A stretch of 64,000 nucleotides of DNA from Candidatus Villigracilis vicinus. Lineage in GTDB: Bacteria > Chloroflexota > Anaerolineae > Anaerolineales > Villigracilaceae. Below the pieces are notes generated by a model, which was given only the letters and a program-made list of their open reading frames with translations, did not search any database and was not told the origin of the DNA. Both the position numbers and the translations under genes were made by a program. Position 1 is the stretch's first letter. Every line of letters starts with the position of its first letter. This document shows, piece by piece, positions 8,848 through 17,510 of this stretch. Where the stretch lies: positions 124,001-188,000 of the forward strand of contig JADKIL010000005.1 in the NCBI GenBank assembly GCA_016721315.1, in the 5' to 3' direction.

Positions 8848-9977
8848 TATTGGTTATTATCTCCAACCTTAACGCGCGGATCTACTAATGCGTAGACAAA
8901 ATCAAGAATAAAGACCGTGATCCCCAACAAGTATGCATAGATAATTGTGGATCCAACGATAACAGGCGTATCGTATAAACCGATCGCCTGGAACAAGGTG
9001 CGCCCCAAACCAGGCCACAGGAATACCGTTTCAGTAATCGTAAAACCGGTCCACATGGCGATAATAAGCAAAGCAAAGTTCGTGATGATCGTTGGCAAGG
9101 TCGGGCGAAGGATATATTGACGTTCAATATCGCGCGCAGTCAGTCCCTTGGCTCTTGCCATTTCCACATAATCTTCACTTGAATAAATCAGGAAGAATGT
9201 ACGCCAATTGTAAACGCTCAAAAAGAAAGAGCTAACAATAATAGAAGAGGCGGGCAAGATCAGGTGCTTCAAAACACTCATTGCATATCCAAAGGACGTA
9301 TCAGGCGGAGGCGAATCAACCAATCCGCCAAACGGTAATATCTGGAAAACACCTGCAAAGATCAAAATAAGGAAAATCCCATAAAACCAGGGGGGAGCAG
9401 CGGAAGTAGGCGATAAGGTAATGATCAATTTATCAAAAAAGCTGCCATACTTTCGCGAAAGCCCAAGCGCAAGATAAACACTCGCAAAGAACAAGACCAA
9501 ATCCGCCACACCGGCAAGTAGAAGTGTAGCAGGCAGACGTTCCAGCAGGATCAATCGAACCTGGCGCGAACCGCTGTCACTATTCATATTAATGGCGCGT
9601 CCAAGATTCAGGGTCAAACCGTTGATTAAATACTTGAATGAACGCGAGATGAAAGGTTTGTCCAACCCCAAGCGGCGTTCTTCATTCGCGATCTTATCTT
9701 GGATCAGCTTTTCGCGCGCTTCAGGGGTAAGCTGTCTATAGGCAGGGTTGGCGAGGATGGATTGTGTTGTGTTATCACGGATCTCGTTCCGCATGATCGT
9801 ATCCACATACCCCCCCATGTTTGCGATCAAGATCGTTAAATAAATACCAATCACCACCGTGACGGCAAGAGTTACCAAGCGCACCAGAGAGTACCGTAAG
9901 ACACGCGCTAATGTGGTGCTGGAAAACGACTCTCGCTTAGCTGGACTGCTCGTGGCTGCAATTGTTTCGGTAGCCAT
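8847..9977 (-). CDS. DppB/OppB-type ABC permease
   Basis: A 376-residue membrane permease. The ATG at 9977 is preferred because GAGGTG lies five bases upstream; an in-frame TTG sits four codons earlier. There is one N-terminal helix (LVTLAVTVVIGIYLTILIA), then a long extracytoplasmic loop rich in charged residues (about 70-135), then the core permease helices with the ATPase-contact loop YVEMARAKGLTARDIERQY and the C-terminal PRVKVG. It forms the channel with the DppC-like subunit at 7504. It is separated from the binding-protein gene by 238 bases with a strong hairpin. Confidence 0.92.
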   Translation of the reverse strand: MATETIAATSSPAKRESFSSTTLARVLRYSLVRLVTLAVTVVIGIYLTILIANMGGYVDTIMRNEIRDNTTQSILANPAYRQLTPEAREKLIQDKIANEERRLGLDKPFISRSFKYLINGLTLNLGRAINMNSDSGSRQVRLILLERLPATLLLAGVADLVLFFASVYLALGLSRKYGSFFDKLIITLSPTSAAPPWFYGIFLILIFAGVFQILPFGGLVDSPPPDTSFGYAMSVLKHLILPASSIIVSSFFLSVYNWRTFFLIYSSEDYVEMARAKGLTARDIERQYILRPTLPTIITNFALLIIAMWTGFTITETVFLWPGLGRTLFQAIGLYDTPVIVGSTIIYAYLLGITVFILDFVYALVDPRVKVGDNNQ

Positions 9978-10166
9978 ATCGCACCTCAATTCATTCTTTC
10001 ATAAAAAGGTTAACGCTCAAGCAAAATAAGGAGACTTGCAGCGTTATGGTCTTGATACGTATCAAATAGTTCAGAATTTAGAAACGGAGATTTCTCTCGA
10101 ATCAGGTCGACGAAAGTTTCGTCACAAAACCACCCTGCTTGCTTGGAGAACGCGCCGCTTATAAGT

Positions 10167-10202
10167 AACACTAGGGGCAAGGTTTCCCTTGCCCCTAGTG
10201 TT
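10167..10202 (-). terminator. Strong hairpin between binding protein and permease genes
   Basis: A perfect 16-bp stem (AACACTAGGGGCAAGG / CCTTGCCCCTAGTGTT) around a 4-base loop, 14 bases beyond the stop of the binding-protein gene. The following T tract on the minus strand is weak. Such hairpins often let the binding protein be made in excess while some transcripts read into the permeases. The rest of 9978-10215 shows nothing else I can interpret. Confidence 0.7.
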
Positions 10203-10215
10203 TTCAAATTAACGA

Positions 10216-12741
10216 TTACGGAGCAGAAACGAACTCAAGTGAGGAGAACGCGGGGATCGCAGCCGGGTAAAGCACAACAGCGGCTTCGATCTTTCCTGCG
10301 CCAGCCTGCAACTTAACATCCGCAGGGATGGTGAGGGTGTATTCGCCCTCACCGGCTCCAGCAGCACCTTCGCCGACATAGATGGTCTCGCCCTTGTCAT
10401 TGTAGACGAGGAACTTGACCTGCTTGATATCAGCAGTAGGATACGCATCGCCAGCCTTGTTGGTCACGGTCAGTGAGAAGGCAGTCTCTTCACCGATCTT
10501 AACCTGGGCAGGTCCATCCAAAGTGGCATCAGCCAAAGGAGGATTGCTCCAAGCGGACCAGCGGTCGGCGAGATCGGGGAAGTCGGGGTTGTTCTTTGCC
10601 AAAGAGGTCTTGGCATTGAGGTCAACAGAATCAAGGAAGTACGGACCCGTACCAACCCAGAAGTGACCATGATCACCAAAGAATGCCTTGAGATTGGTGT
10701 ACCTGGCAGCAGCTTCTTCAGCAGTCACATATTGACCGAGAGTGGCTTCATACGGAACGGTGGAGGCAGCGGTCAGGGTGTCCAACTGAGCGTTCAAGAG
10801 ATCGAGGCTGGGTCCACCAATGAAGCTGGTCCATTCCACGGCATTGCGATCAGCCTTTCCGGCACCCCAAGCGGTTTCGCCAGCAGCTTCAGAGGCATTG
10901 CCCATGGCAATGGCGGCCCAAGAGGCTTCGCCAAAACCATACTGAGGCCACCAATCACCAAGAGTGGCGATCAGTTCAGCATCAGAGTAGAAGTTATCGG
11001 AGTAGGTTTCGATCACGAGCGGGTCGGTCGAGGTGATTTTGACACCCTTGAAGGTGCTCAGGAAGGCTTCGTAGTTACCCACAACATCTTCATCGTAAAG
11101 GGCGCTTTCAGCCTTGGCCTGTTCGAAAGTCATGATCATTCTCATGACAAAGTCACCAGCGGAGAGGTTCGAACCATCATGCCACTTGGTGACTTCATAG
11201 AGGTCAGCCGGGTAGGTCATGACGATCTTGGATTTGGCAGTAATGCCGTCGCCAGCGGGAACGAAGGTTTGGGTGGTTGCATCCCAATTTGCCCACGCAT
11301 CAGCAGGAACGGTGATGGTGTCAGCAGTGTTGAGGACAACCCAATCGGTGTTGGTACCGACGGGCAAGCCCGCCTGAACGGTCACTTCAGCGCCTTCAGC
11401 GCGAAGAGGCCAATACAGACCGGTGTAGGGGTCAGCCATCAAGCTGCCGCTATAGGTGGATTTCTGAACGAAACCATCCCACACCCAGTTGCTACCACCA
11501 ACGGGATTCCAAGGATCAGTGAACAGGTCGTTCGTACCGACCTTAAGCTGTCCACCTTCTTGATCGTTGAAGCGAAGGTTGTAGTTCGGCATCTGAGCGG
11601 CTTCGATACCGGAGCCGAGATCGTAGGTTACACCAACATTACAGCCATGAGGTGAATAGACCTGCTGGTCGATGATCCAAACCTGGAGGGAATCCTTCAG
11701 GGAGAGTGGGAGCGCTTCCAAGATCAAGTCGCGGCGTTCTTCAAGGGATGAGAAGCTGCCGCTGGCGAGAGCATCACCAACTTCCAAGAAAGCGGGATCA
11801 GAAGCGTTTTCGGTGAATAGAGGAATGCCCTGTCCACTGGAGGGCAAGTACATATCCTGGAAGCCGGTTTTCTCATCACGGTTAAGACCGGAGGAAACCC
11901 AACCAGCGGTGTAGATATGCCACTGACCTTCTTTGGGATCGGAACCGATCCAAATGGGGGAAGCTTCGGAGGATTTGCGGTATTGGCGGTCCACGGTGAA
12001 GCCAAGCTTCTCGAGCTGGTCGGAGAAGTAGTCACCGATCTTCAAGCGGGTGCCATCACCATCATTGCGGATGAGGAAGGCAAGCACGATCGGTTCGCCA
12101 TTGAAAGCCCATTTGCCATCAACGAGTTCAGCACCCATTGCAGCCATTTCAGCGTCAACAACAGACTTAGCCTGATCGAAGTTGTAAGCATAGTAAGCTT
12201 CGAGACCACGAGCGGTTTCGATCACACCAGTGTAATCAACCAACTGAGTGGTGAATACGGTGTACTTGGGCAAAGAACCGCCGCCATAGATTTCCTGGTT
12301 AATATAGTTGCGGTCAACCAGCCAGTTCATCGCTTCGCGCATCTTCTGGTTGCTAAACGGGTTGAGCTTGGCAGTATCGGTGAAGACAGCCGGGTTGAAC
12401 AGGATGTCGTAGTAACCACCATAGGACTGGGCATAGCAGACGCCGGCATCCTTGATTTCCTGAACGCGGTCAGAAGCTACACCACGGGTGTAGATGTCGA
12501 TCGCGCCAGCGGTGATCTGAGTAACAGCCTGGTCGGCGGTTACAGAAGAAACGGCGATTTCATCCAACCAACCACCATGACGGGTTGTCGGGGGGGCAGT
12601 GGGTTCTGCGGTGGGAGCTTCGGTCGCGGCTTCGGTAGCGGCAGGAGCTTCTTCAGTGGCGGCGGGGGCGCCACAAGCTGCAAGGACCATGCTGGCGATA
12701 ACCAACAAGCCGAGCAATGCAAACAATCGATTTCGTAACAT
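10216..12741 (-). CDS. Circularly permuted peptide-type substrate-binding lipoprotein with C-terminal Ig-like domain
   Basis: An 841-residue lipoprotein. Start 12741 is chosen because GGAGGAG precedes that ATG and a signal with lipobox LAAC (Cys23) follows. After an Ala/Thr/Pro linker the SBP family 5 landmarks come in rotated order: AGAIDI (78-83) and KMREAMNWLVDR (133-144), which normally lie in the second half, come first; VGTNDLFTDPWNP (401-413), KWHDGSNLSAGDF (519-531), GTGPYFL (697-703) and KNNPDF (716-721), which normally lie in the first half, come last. A beta-rich Ig-like domain (about 740-835) ends the protein. It heads the operon for the permeases and ATPases at 5516-9977. Membership of the family is firm; the permutation is read by eye. 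Confidence 0.85.
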   Translation of the reverse strand: MLRNRLFALLGLLVIASMVLAACGAPAATEEAPAATEAATEAPTAEPTAPPTTRHGGWLDEIAVSSVTADQAVTQITAGAIDIYTRGVASDRVQEIKDAGVCYAQSYGGYYDILFNPAVFTDTAKLNPFSNQKMREAMNWLVDRNYINQEIYGGGSLPKYTVFTTQLVDYTGVIETARGLEAYYAYNFDQAKSVVDAEMAAMGAELVDGKWAFNGEPIVLAFLIRNDGDGTRLKIGDYFSDQLEKLGFTVDRQYRKSSEASPIWIGSDPKEGQWHIYTAGWVSSGLNRDEKTGFQDMYLPSSGQGIPLFTENASDPAFLEVGDALASGSFSSLEERRDLILEALPLSLKDSLQVWIIDQQVYSPHGCNVGVTYDLGSGIEAAQMPNYNLRFNDQEGGQLKVGTNDLFTDPWNPVGGSNWVWDGFVQKSTYSGSLMADPYTGLYWPLRAEGAEVTVQAGLPVGTNTDWVVLNTADTITVPADAWANWDATTQTFVPAGDGITAKSKIVMTYPADLYEVTKWHDGSNLSAGDFVMRMIMTFEQAKAESALYDEDVVGNYEAFLSTFKGVKITSTDPLVIETYSDNFYSDAELIATLGDWWPQYGFGEASWAAIAMGNASEAAGETAWGAGKADRNAVEWTSFIGGPSLDLLNAQLDTLTAASTVPYEATLGQYVTAEEAAARYTNLKAFFGDHGHFWVGTGPYFLDSVDLNAKTSLAKNNPDFPDLADRWSAWSNPPLADATLDGPAQVKIGEETAFSLTVTNKAGDAYPTADIKQVKFLVYNDKGETIYVGEGAAGAGEGEYTLTIPADVKLQAGAGKIEAAVVLYPAAIPAFSSLEFVSAP

Positions 12742-13207
12742 TAGTTTTCTCCTCCAAGAAGAAAAATTTGAGGTTTGACGTACAGACAAAAATACAAAAC
12801 TACCCTATATCGTTATCTACTACCGCACCACCTCCTTTATAAAACAGTTGCGCGCAAAAGCACAATTTTTCAAATTAAACAAGAAACACTACAAATTATA
12901 CCTAAATCCAAAGGGTAGTCAACAAAGGTACCATCACAGCAATTTGTGTAGTCATACTTTTTATTAAAAATTGGTTGAAAATACGCCCTACAAGCTACTG
13001 GGGAACTGTTTTTGTGGAACTTCTGACAAATTTTCACTAATATTCGTGACATAATAATGACAACAAATTTAGCCTCGTAAAAGTCGAAAATTGGCTCTCA
13101 CCATTCGCCATTCCACCCTGCAACATTCATCATCCCATTTGCGTTGACAATCCCCCTCCCCTGCCATAAAATTTGAAACGCAACTACAGACATCAAGGAG
13201 AAACTTC
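12742..13207. other. Intergenic region between divergent transporter operon and mscL
   Basis: This 466-base AT-rich gap separates the minus-strand binding-protein gene from the plus-strand mscL. On the plus side it holds a good promoter at 13144-13172. On the minus side it should hold the promoter of the transporter operon, but I find no confident -35/-10 pair; a second GGAGG-like sequence lies near 12830-12834. A 60-codon open frame at 12870-13052 has no similarity I recognise and no good start, so I do not call it. Confidence 0.6.
13144..13172 (+). promoter_or_regulatory. Sigma-70-type promoter of mscL
   Basis: TTGACA at 13144-13149, 17 bases, then TAAAAT at 13167-13172. Transcription would start near 13179, giving a leader of about 29 bases containing AAGGAG ahead of the ATG at 13208. 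Confidence 0.7.
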
Positions 13208-13591
13208 ATGTTAAAAGAATTCAAAGAATTCATCATGCGCGGCAACGTGCTCGACCTCGCCGTCGGCGTTATCATTGGCGGTGCATTTGGAAAAATTGTC
13301 GGTTCGCTCGTCAACGACATCATCATGCCCGCCATCGGCTTGCTCATGGGCGGAGTCAACTTTAGCGAGTTGACCATTGCTGAAGTCATCAAGTACGGCG
13401 CATTCATCCAAACCATCGTTGACTTCCTTATCGTTGCCTTCGTCATCTTCCTCATTATCAAATCTGCCAACAGCATGAAGAAGGCTCCCGCGCCCGCCGA
13501 CCCCACCACCAAGGAATGCCCGCATTGCATCAGTACTATTTCCATTAAAGCTACACGCTGCCCAAACTGCACTTCAGAGTTGAATGCGTAA
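13208..13591 (+). CDS. mscL: Large-conductance mechanosensitive channel MscL with C-terminal zinc ribbon
   Basis: A 127-residue channel subunit that opens under membrane tension to release solutes on osmotic downshock. Residues 1-92 match MscL: an amphipathic start ([21 protein letters not shown]), first helix [17 protein letters not shown], periplasmic loop, and second helix [15 protein letters not shown]. The usual cytoplasmic helical bundle is replaced by an Ala/Pro linker and a zinc ribbon (CPHC...CPNC, about 106-120). The start has AAGGAG upstream. Monocistronic: it has its own promoter and a terminator at 13659-13697. Family certain; the function of the zinc ribbon is unknown. Confidence 0.96.
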   Translation: MLKEFKEFIMRGNVLDLAVGVIIGGAFGKIVGSLVNDIIMPAIGLLMGGVNFSELTIAEVIKYGAFIQTIVDFLIVAFVIFLIIKSANSMKKAPAPADPTTKECPHCISTISIKATRCPNCTSELNA

Positions 13592-13601
13592 CACCTTAAT
13601 T

Positions 13602-13648
13602 GACCGTCGACCACAGACCGCAGACGGTGACCGTGGTCGGCAATCTGA
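13602..13648. repeat. Palindromic intergenic repeat, family A copy 1
   Basis: Between mscL and its terminator. Contains GACCGCAGACGG with inverted arms (ACCGTC/GACGGT and GACCAC/GTGGTC) able to form nested hairpins. It shares the unit GACCGCAGAC with the copies near 24131, 36842, 51483 and 52914. Confidence 0.6.
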
Positions 13649-13658
13649 ATATTCACCC

Positions 13659-13697
13659 AAATGCTCCGATAAGGGTTAAGTCCCTGTCGGAGCATTT
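13659..13697 (+). terminator. Terminator of mscL
   Basis: An 11-bp stem (AAATGCTCCGA / TCGGAGCATTT) with an inner AGGG/CCCT pairing in the loop. Its right arm runs into TATAAT (13697-13702), the likely -10 of the helicase gene that starts at 13712. Confidence 0.7.
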
Positions 13698-13711
13698 ATA
13701 ATGTCACCACA

Positions 13712-15904
13712 ATGAACTTAGACTTCATCAACAAACTCAACCCTCAGCAGCGCAGTGCAGTCACAGCGGCAGATGGACCTGTTTTGGTCATCGCAGGTCC
13801 CGGGTCCGGAAAGACGCGTGTGTTAACTCAGCGTATCGCCTACCTCATTGCCAACGAAGTCGTCCGCCCGTGGCAGATCCTCGCCGTCACCTTTACGAAT
13901 AAAGCCGCCAAAGAAATGGACGAGCGTGTCAAATCCATTTTGAACGAGCAAGCGACCGAAGGCATGATGCTCGGAACGTTCCACTCCATCTGTGCGCGGA
14001 TCCTACGGCGCGAGTCGGAGCATCTGCCGGTTGCACAGAATTTCGTCATCTTTGATTCGGATGACCAGCAAAGCCTGACCAAGTCCATTATTCGCGAGAT
14101 GAATTTAAATGAAAAGTTATATCGCGCGCAGAGTGTGCATGCTTCGATCTCGCGCGCCAAGAATGAATTGATCCTGCCAGATGATTATCCGATCAACACC
14201 TACCGCGACGAAGTGGTGAAACGCGTTTACACCGAATATCAAAAACGACTGATCGCCAGCAACGCCGTGGACTTTGATGACATCCTCGTCTACACCGCCC
14301 AGTTGATGGAAAACAACCCAGCCGTGCGCGACAAATACGCCCAGCGTTTTCGTCACGTGCTTGTGGACGAATTTCAAGACACAAACCTTGCGCAATACGC
14401 ACTAGTGAAACATCTTGCTTCGCATCATAAAAATATTTTTTGTGTCGGTGACCCCGATCAATCGGTGTATGGCTGGCGCGGCGCGGACTATCGCAACGTG
14501 CGCAGACTCGAGCAAGATTTCCCCGATGCACAAACGATTTTGCTTGAGCAAAATTATCGCTCGCATCAAAATATTTTAGATGTTGCCATGGGCGTGATCG
14601 ACCGCGCCAGCAATCGCAAAAAGAAACGCCTGTTCAGTGACCGCGGCGCTGGCGAAAAAGTTTTCTTCTACGAAGCCCGTGACGATTACGGTGAGGCTTC
14701 TTTTGTTGTCGATACCATCGCCCAACTCGTTGCTTCTGGTGATTTCGAGCCGAAAGATTGTGCCGTGATGTATCGCACCAATTCCATGTCACGTTTGCTC
14801 GAAGAAGCGTTTTTGCAGGCGCGCCTTCCTTATAAGCTCGTCGGCGCACAACGCTTTTACGGACGCCGCGAAGTCAAGGACATGATCGCCTTCCTGCGCC
14901 TCGCCCACAACCCTGCCGACGAAGCCGCCCTCGCGCGCATCATCAACGTCCCGCCGCGCGGCATCGGCGAGAAGACCCTGACGACATTACATTTAGTTGC
15001 GCGACAGAACAACACCAATGCCGGTTCGGTTCTGCTCAACCTGTCTCACGGTGCAGAATCGAATTTTTATAAAGCATTCACCGGTCGCGCCGCGTTGCCG
15101 CTCGCGGACTTTGGCGGCATGTTCGCCAACTGGCACGCACTATCAAAGACCGCCACCGTTGCCGAACTCTTCGACCGCATCGTCATCGACATCAATTACA
15201 AAGCCCATATCGTTGAAGATGACTCAGAAGAAAGTATTGACCGTTGGGAGAACGTGCAAGAACTTAAACGCCTTGCACTCGAGTATTCCACTCGCTCGAT
15301 CGATGAGTTCCTTGAAAATGTCGCACTCATCGCCGACCAAGACACGCTCACCGATGCCAACGCCCCCACCCTGCTCACGCTGCATGCCGCCAAGGGTCTT
15401 GAATACGGTGCGGTCTTTATCGTCGGTCTCGACGATGGCATCATTCCGCACAGTCGTTCCTTCGACGAGCCCGAACAAATGGAAGAAGAGCGTCGCCTCT
15501 TTTATGTCGGCATCACGCGTGCCAAAGATCGCCTTTATCTGTTGCGCGCCATTCAACGCGGCGGGCGCGGCATGGCAGAAGAGACTTTCCCCTCACGCTT
15601 CATGGATGACATCCCCCACGACTTGCTGGTCGGGCGCACCCGCACGGGACGCTCAATGCGCGGCGCACCGACCGACATCAAATGGTCGCTTTCCCCTTCG
15701 GGGACGCAGCCGACTCCGACCCAGTCTGCTCCTGTCATCCAAGCCGTATACAAAGCCGGGACTCGCGTCCGCCACCCAATGTGGGGCGATGGCATCGTGC
15801 TTAACTCACACATCCAAGATGGCGATGAGATCATCGATGTGGTCTTTGAATCCGTTGGTATCAAACGTCTCGCCGCAAGTTTGGCAAATTTGAAAATCAT
15901 TTAA
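13712..15904 (+). CDS. pcrA: ATP-dependent DNA helicase PcrA/UvrD
   Basis: A 730-residue superfamily 1A 3'-5' helicase used in repair and in removing proteins from DNA. All motifs are present in order: GPGSGKTRVLTQR (Walker A), VTFTNKAAKEM, GTFHSICARILRRE, VDEFQDTN, VGDPDQSVYGWRGAD, LEQNYRS, TLHAAKGLEY, GLDDGIIPH and ERRLFYVGITRAKDRL. A C-terminal Tudor-like element (RVRHPMWGDGIVL...) matches the PcrA/UvrD tail that binds RNA polymerase. Length is normal. No Shine-Dalgarno precedes the ATG; a TATAAT ends ten bases upstream, suggesting an almost leaderless mRNA. Confidence 0.96.
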   Translation: MNLDFINKLNPQQRSAVTAADGPVLVIAGPGSGKTRVLTQRIAYLIANEVVRPWQILAVTFTNKAAKEMDERVKSILNEQATEGMMLGTFHSICARILRRESEHLPVAQNFVIFDSDDQQSLTKSIIREMNLNEKLYRAQSVHASISRAKNELILPDDYPINTYRDEVVKRVYTEYQKRLIASNAVDFDDILVYTAQLMENNPAVRDKYAQRFRHVLVDEFQDTNLAQYALVKHLASHHKNIFCVGDPDQSVYGWRGADYRNVRRLEQDFPDAQTILLEQNYRSHQNILDVAMGVIDRASNRKKKRLFSDRGAGEKVFFYEARDDYGEASFVVDTIAQLVASGDFEPKDCAVMYRTNSMSRLLEEAFLQARLPYKLVGAQRFYGRREVKDMIAFLRLAHNPADEAALARIINVPPRGIGEKTLTTLHLVARQNNTNAGSVLLNLSHGAESNFYKAFTGRAALPLADFGGMFANWHALSKTATVAELFDRIVIDINYKAHIVEDDSEESIDRWENVQELKRLALEYSTRSIDEFLENVALIADQDTLTDANAPTLLTLHAAKGLEYGAVFIVGLDDGIIPHSRSFDEPEQMEEERRLFYVGITRAKDRLYLLRAIQRGGRGMAEETFPSRFMDDIPHDLLVGRTRTGRSMRGAPTDIKWSLSPSGTQPTPTQSAPVIQAVYKAGTRVRHPMWGDGIVLNSHIQDGDEIIDVVFESVGIKRLAASLANLKII

Positions 15905-15906
15905 TC

Positions 15907-16005
15907 CGTCATTGCGAGAGCGGTGCTCTTCCGCTCGAAGCAATCTCATGACACAATCATGAGATTGCTTCGTCGCAAAGAACAAGAGCGCTCCTCGCAA
16001 TGACG
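15907..16005. repeat. Nested palindromic intergenic repeat (GTCATTGCGAG type)
   Basis: Outer arms CGTCATTGCGAG (15907-15918) and CTCGCAATGACG (15994-16005) are perfect inverted repeats; inside them GAAGCAATCTCATGA (15937-15951) and its exact complement (15957-15971) form a second 15-bp stem with a 5-base loop. This type of repeat is common between genes in several bacterial groups. A degraded relative lies at 28838-28882. Confidence 0.8.
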
Positions 16006-16024
16006 AAGACGAAGGAGAACTCCC

Positions 16025-17002
16025 ATGCAATACGTAAACCTCGGCAAAACTGGATTAAAAGTCTCACGCCTATGCCTCGGCATGATGACCTATGGTTCAA
16101 AAACTTGGCGCGAATGGGTGTTGACGGAAGAAGAAGCCAAGCCTTTTGTAAAGAAAGCCCTAGATGCAGGTATTAACTTCTTTGATACAGCCGATGTGTA
16201 TTCGATTGGCGAAAGCGAAAGAATTACCGGCAATCTCATGCGTCACTTTGGGGTGAATCGTCAAAACGTGATCATTGCCACCAAAGTCAATGGAGAGTTG
16301 AGCAAAGATATCAACGACCGTGGACTCTCGCGTAAGCACATCATGGATGGCATCGATAATTCGCTCAAGCGCCTGCAAATGGATTACGTGGACTTATACC
16401 AGATCCATCGTTGGGATTATGAAACTCCCATTGAAGAGACGATGGAAGCCTTGAATGATGTTGTCCGCGCGGGGAAAGCAAGATATATCGGCGCATCATC
16501 CATGTTTGTGAGGCAGTTCATGAAGGCACAGCACATAGCCGAGTTGAACGGCTGGACGAAGTTTGTGTCCATGCAGAATCACTACAACCTTGTATACCGC
16601 GAAGAAGAACGTGAAATGATTCCTTTGTGTGTGGAAACCGGCGTGGGTCTCATTCCGTGGAGCCCAATGGCACGCGGGTTCTTTGCCCGCAACAGCAAAA
16701 GTGGAAACGAAACCACACGCTACAAGACCGATGGCTTCTTTAAAGAACTCTATGGTCGCGATGATGACTTCCTCGTAGCGAACCGTGCGGAAGAAATAGC
16801 CAAAGAACGCGGCATGACCTCGTCACAGGTTGCGTTGGCTTGGGTGCTATCCAAGCCTTATATCGCCTCCCCCATTATCGGGTCCAGCAAGGAGGCGCAT
16901 TTGGATCAAGCCATTGCGGCACTTGATATCAAACTTACTGAAGCTGAGATCAAACGTCTGGAAGAGCAATATCAGCCCCATCCGGTGCTGGGGCATTCCT
17001 GA
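16025..17002 (+). CDS. Aldo/keto reductase
   Basis: A 325-residue NAD(P)H-dependent oxidoreductase of the TIM-barrel aldo/keto reductase family, close to the voltage-gated-channel beta-subunit/YajO-like group. Catalytic tetrad: Asp54 and Tyr59 (FFDTADVYS), Lys87 (IIATK) and the His in YQIHRW. The C-terminal cofactor site (SPIIGSSK) is intact. Strong AAGGAG before the ATG. Its TGA overlaps the ATG of the Nudix gene (TGATG), so the two are probably translated together. Physiological substrate unknown. Confidence 0.95.
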   Translation: MQYVNLGKTGLKVSRLCLGMMTYGSKTWREWVLTEEEAKPFVKKALDAGINFFDTADVYSIGESERITGNLMRHFGVNRQNVIIATKVNGELSKDINDRGLSRKHIMDGIDNSLKRLQMDYVDLYQIHRWDYETPIEETMEALNDVVRAGKARYIGASSMFVRQFMKAQHIAELNGWTKFVSMQNHYNLVYREEEREMIPLCVETGVGLIPWSPMARGFFARNSKSGNETTRYKTDGFFKELYGRDDDFLVANRAEEIAKERGMTSSQVALAWVLSKPYIASPIIGSSKEAHLDQAIAALDIKLTEAEIKRLEEQYQPHPVLGHS

Positions 17003-17454
17003 TGTATTTCAAAGCTTTATATTTTTTCTATAAAATTTACTGCTTCATCTTCCGCCCGATCCGTTTTGGGGTGCGGATCTTAATGCTGCAAGACGAGAAG
17101 GTCTGGTTGATCCGACATACGTATCTGCCCGGTTGGTTCATGCCGGGCGGCGGACTCAAAAAATGGGAAACGTTGGATCAGGCCGTACGGCGTGAAGCCC
17201 GTGAAGAGACCGGCGCGGAAATGGGTGAAATCTCTTTAATCGGAACATTCTCTAGTTTCATTCAATGGAAAACCGACCACACCACGGTTTTTCTCTGCCG
17301 GGATTTTAAGATCGTTGGCAAATCGGATGGAGAAATTGCCGAGATCCGTCAATTTGCGCTGGATGCACTGCCTGAAAACATGTTCCCATCTCACCGCCGG
17401 TTATTGGAGGCATTTCGGAACGGAATGGATCGTTCAAATTTTGGAGAGTGGTAG
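17002..17454 (+). CDS. Nudix hydrolase
   Basis: A 150-residue hydrolase of nucleoside diphosphate derivatives. The Nudix box is complete: Gly50, Glu56, then REAREETGA at 64-72 with the metal-binding glutamates. The N-terminus is unusually aromatic and basic (MYFKALYFFYKIYCFIFRPIR), possibly a membrane-touching segment. It overlaps the aldo/keto reductase stop by one base. The next gene handles a sugar nucleotide, but the substrate cannot be inferred safely. Confidence 0.93.
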   Translation: MYFKALYFFYKIYCFIFRPIRFGVRILMLQDEKVWLIRHTYLPGWFMPGGGLKKWETLDQAVRREAREETGAEMGEISLIGTFSSFIQWKTDHTTVFLCRDFKIVGKSDGEIAEIRQFALDALPENMFPSHRRLLEAFRNGMDRSNFGEW

Positions 17455-17510
17455 GCTTTCTTGGGGAGCTTGAAAATGCAAGGGGTATAATATGAAAAAT
17501 CCAACACGAA

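Noticed and set aside
10010..10207. A 65-codon minus-strand frame between the binding protein and permease genes
   Set aside because: It ends among intergenic sequence and runs through the hairpin arm at 10167-10202; no ribosome-binding site or family match.
10663..12738. Long plus-strand frames of 330 and 273 codons opposite the permuted binding protein
   Set aside because: Gly/Phe-rich antisense translation of an Ala/Thr-rich gene; no start signals and no recognisable domains.
10216..12741. Reading the 10216-12741 protein as two adjacent fused or frameshifted binding-protein genes
   Set aside because: There is one uninterrupted frame, one lipobox and one full set of family landmarks, each occurring once, which fits permutation better than fusion.
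12870..13052. A 60-codon minus-strand frame in the gap before mscL
   Set aside because: No Shine-Dalgarno, atypical composition for a gene here and no recognisable pattern.
14997..15893. A 298-codon frame within the helicase gene
   Set aside because: It is the +2 frame of pcrA, Ser/Arg/Thr-rich without motifs; the helicase motifs run through the same bases.
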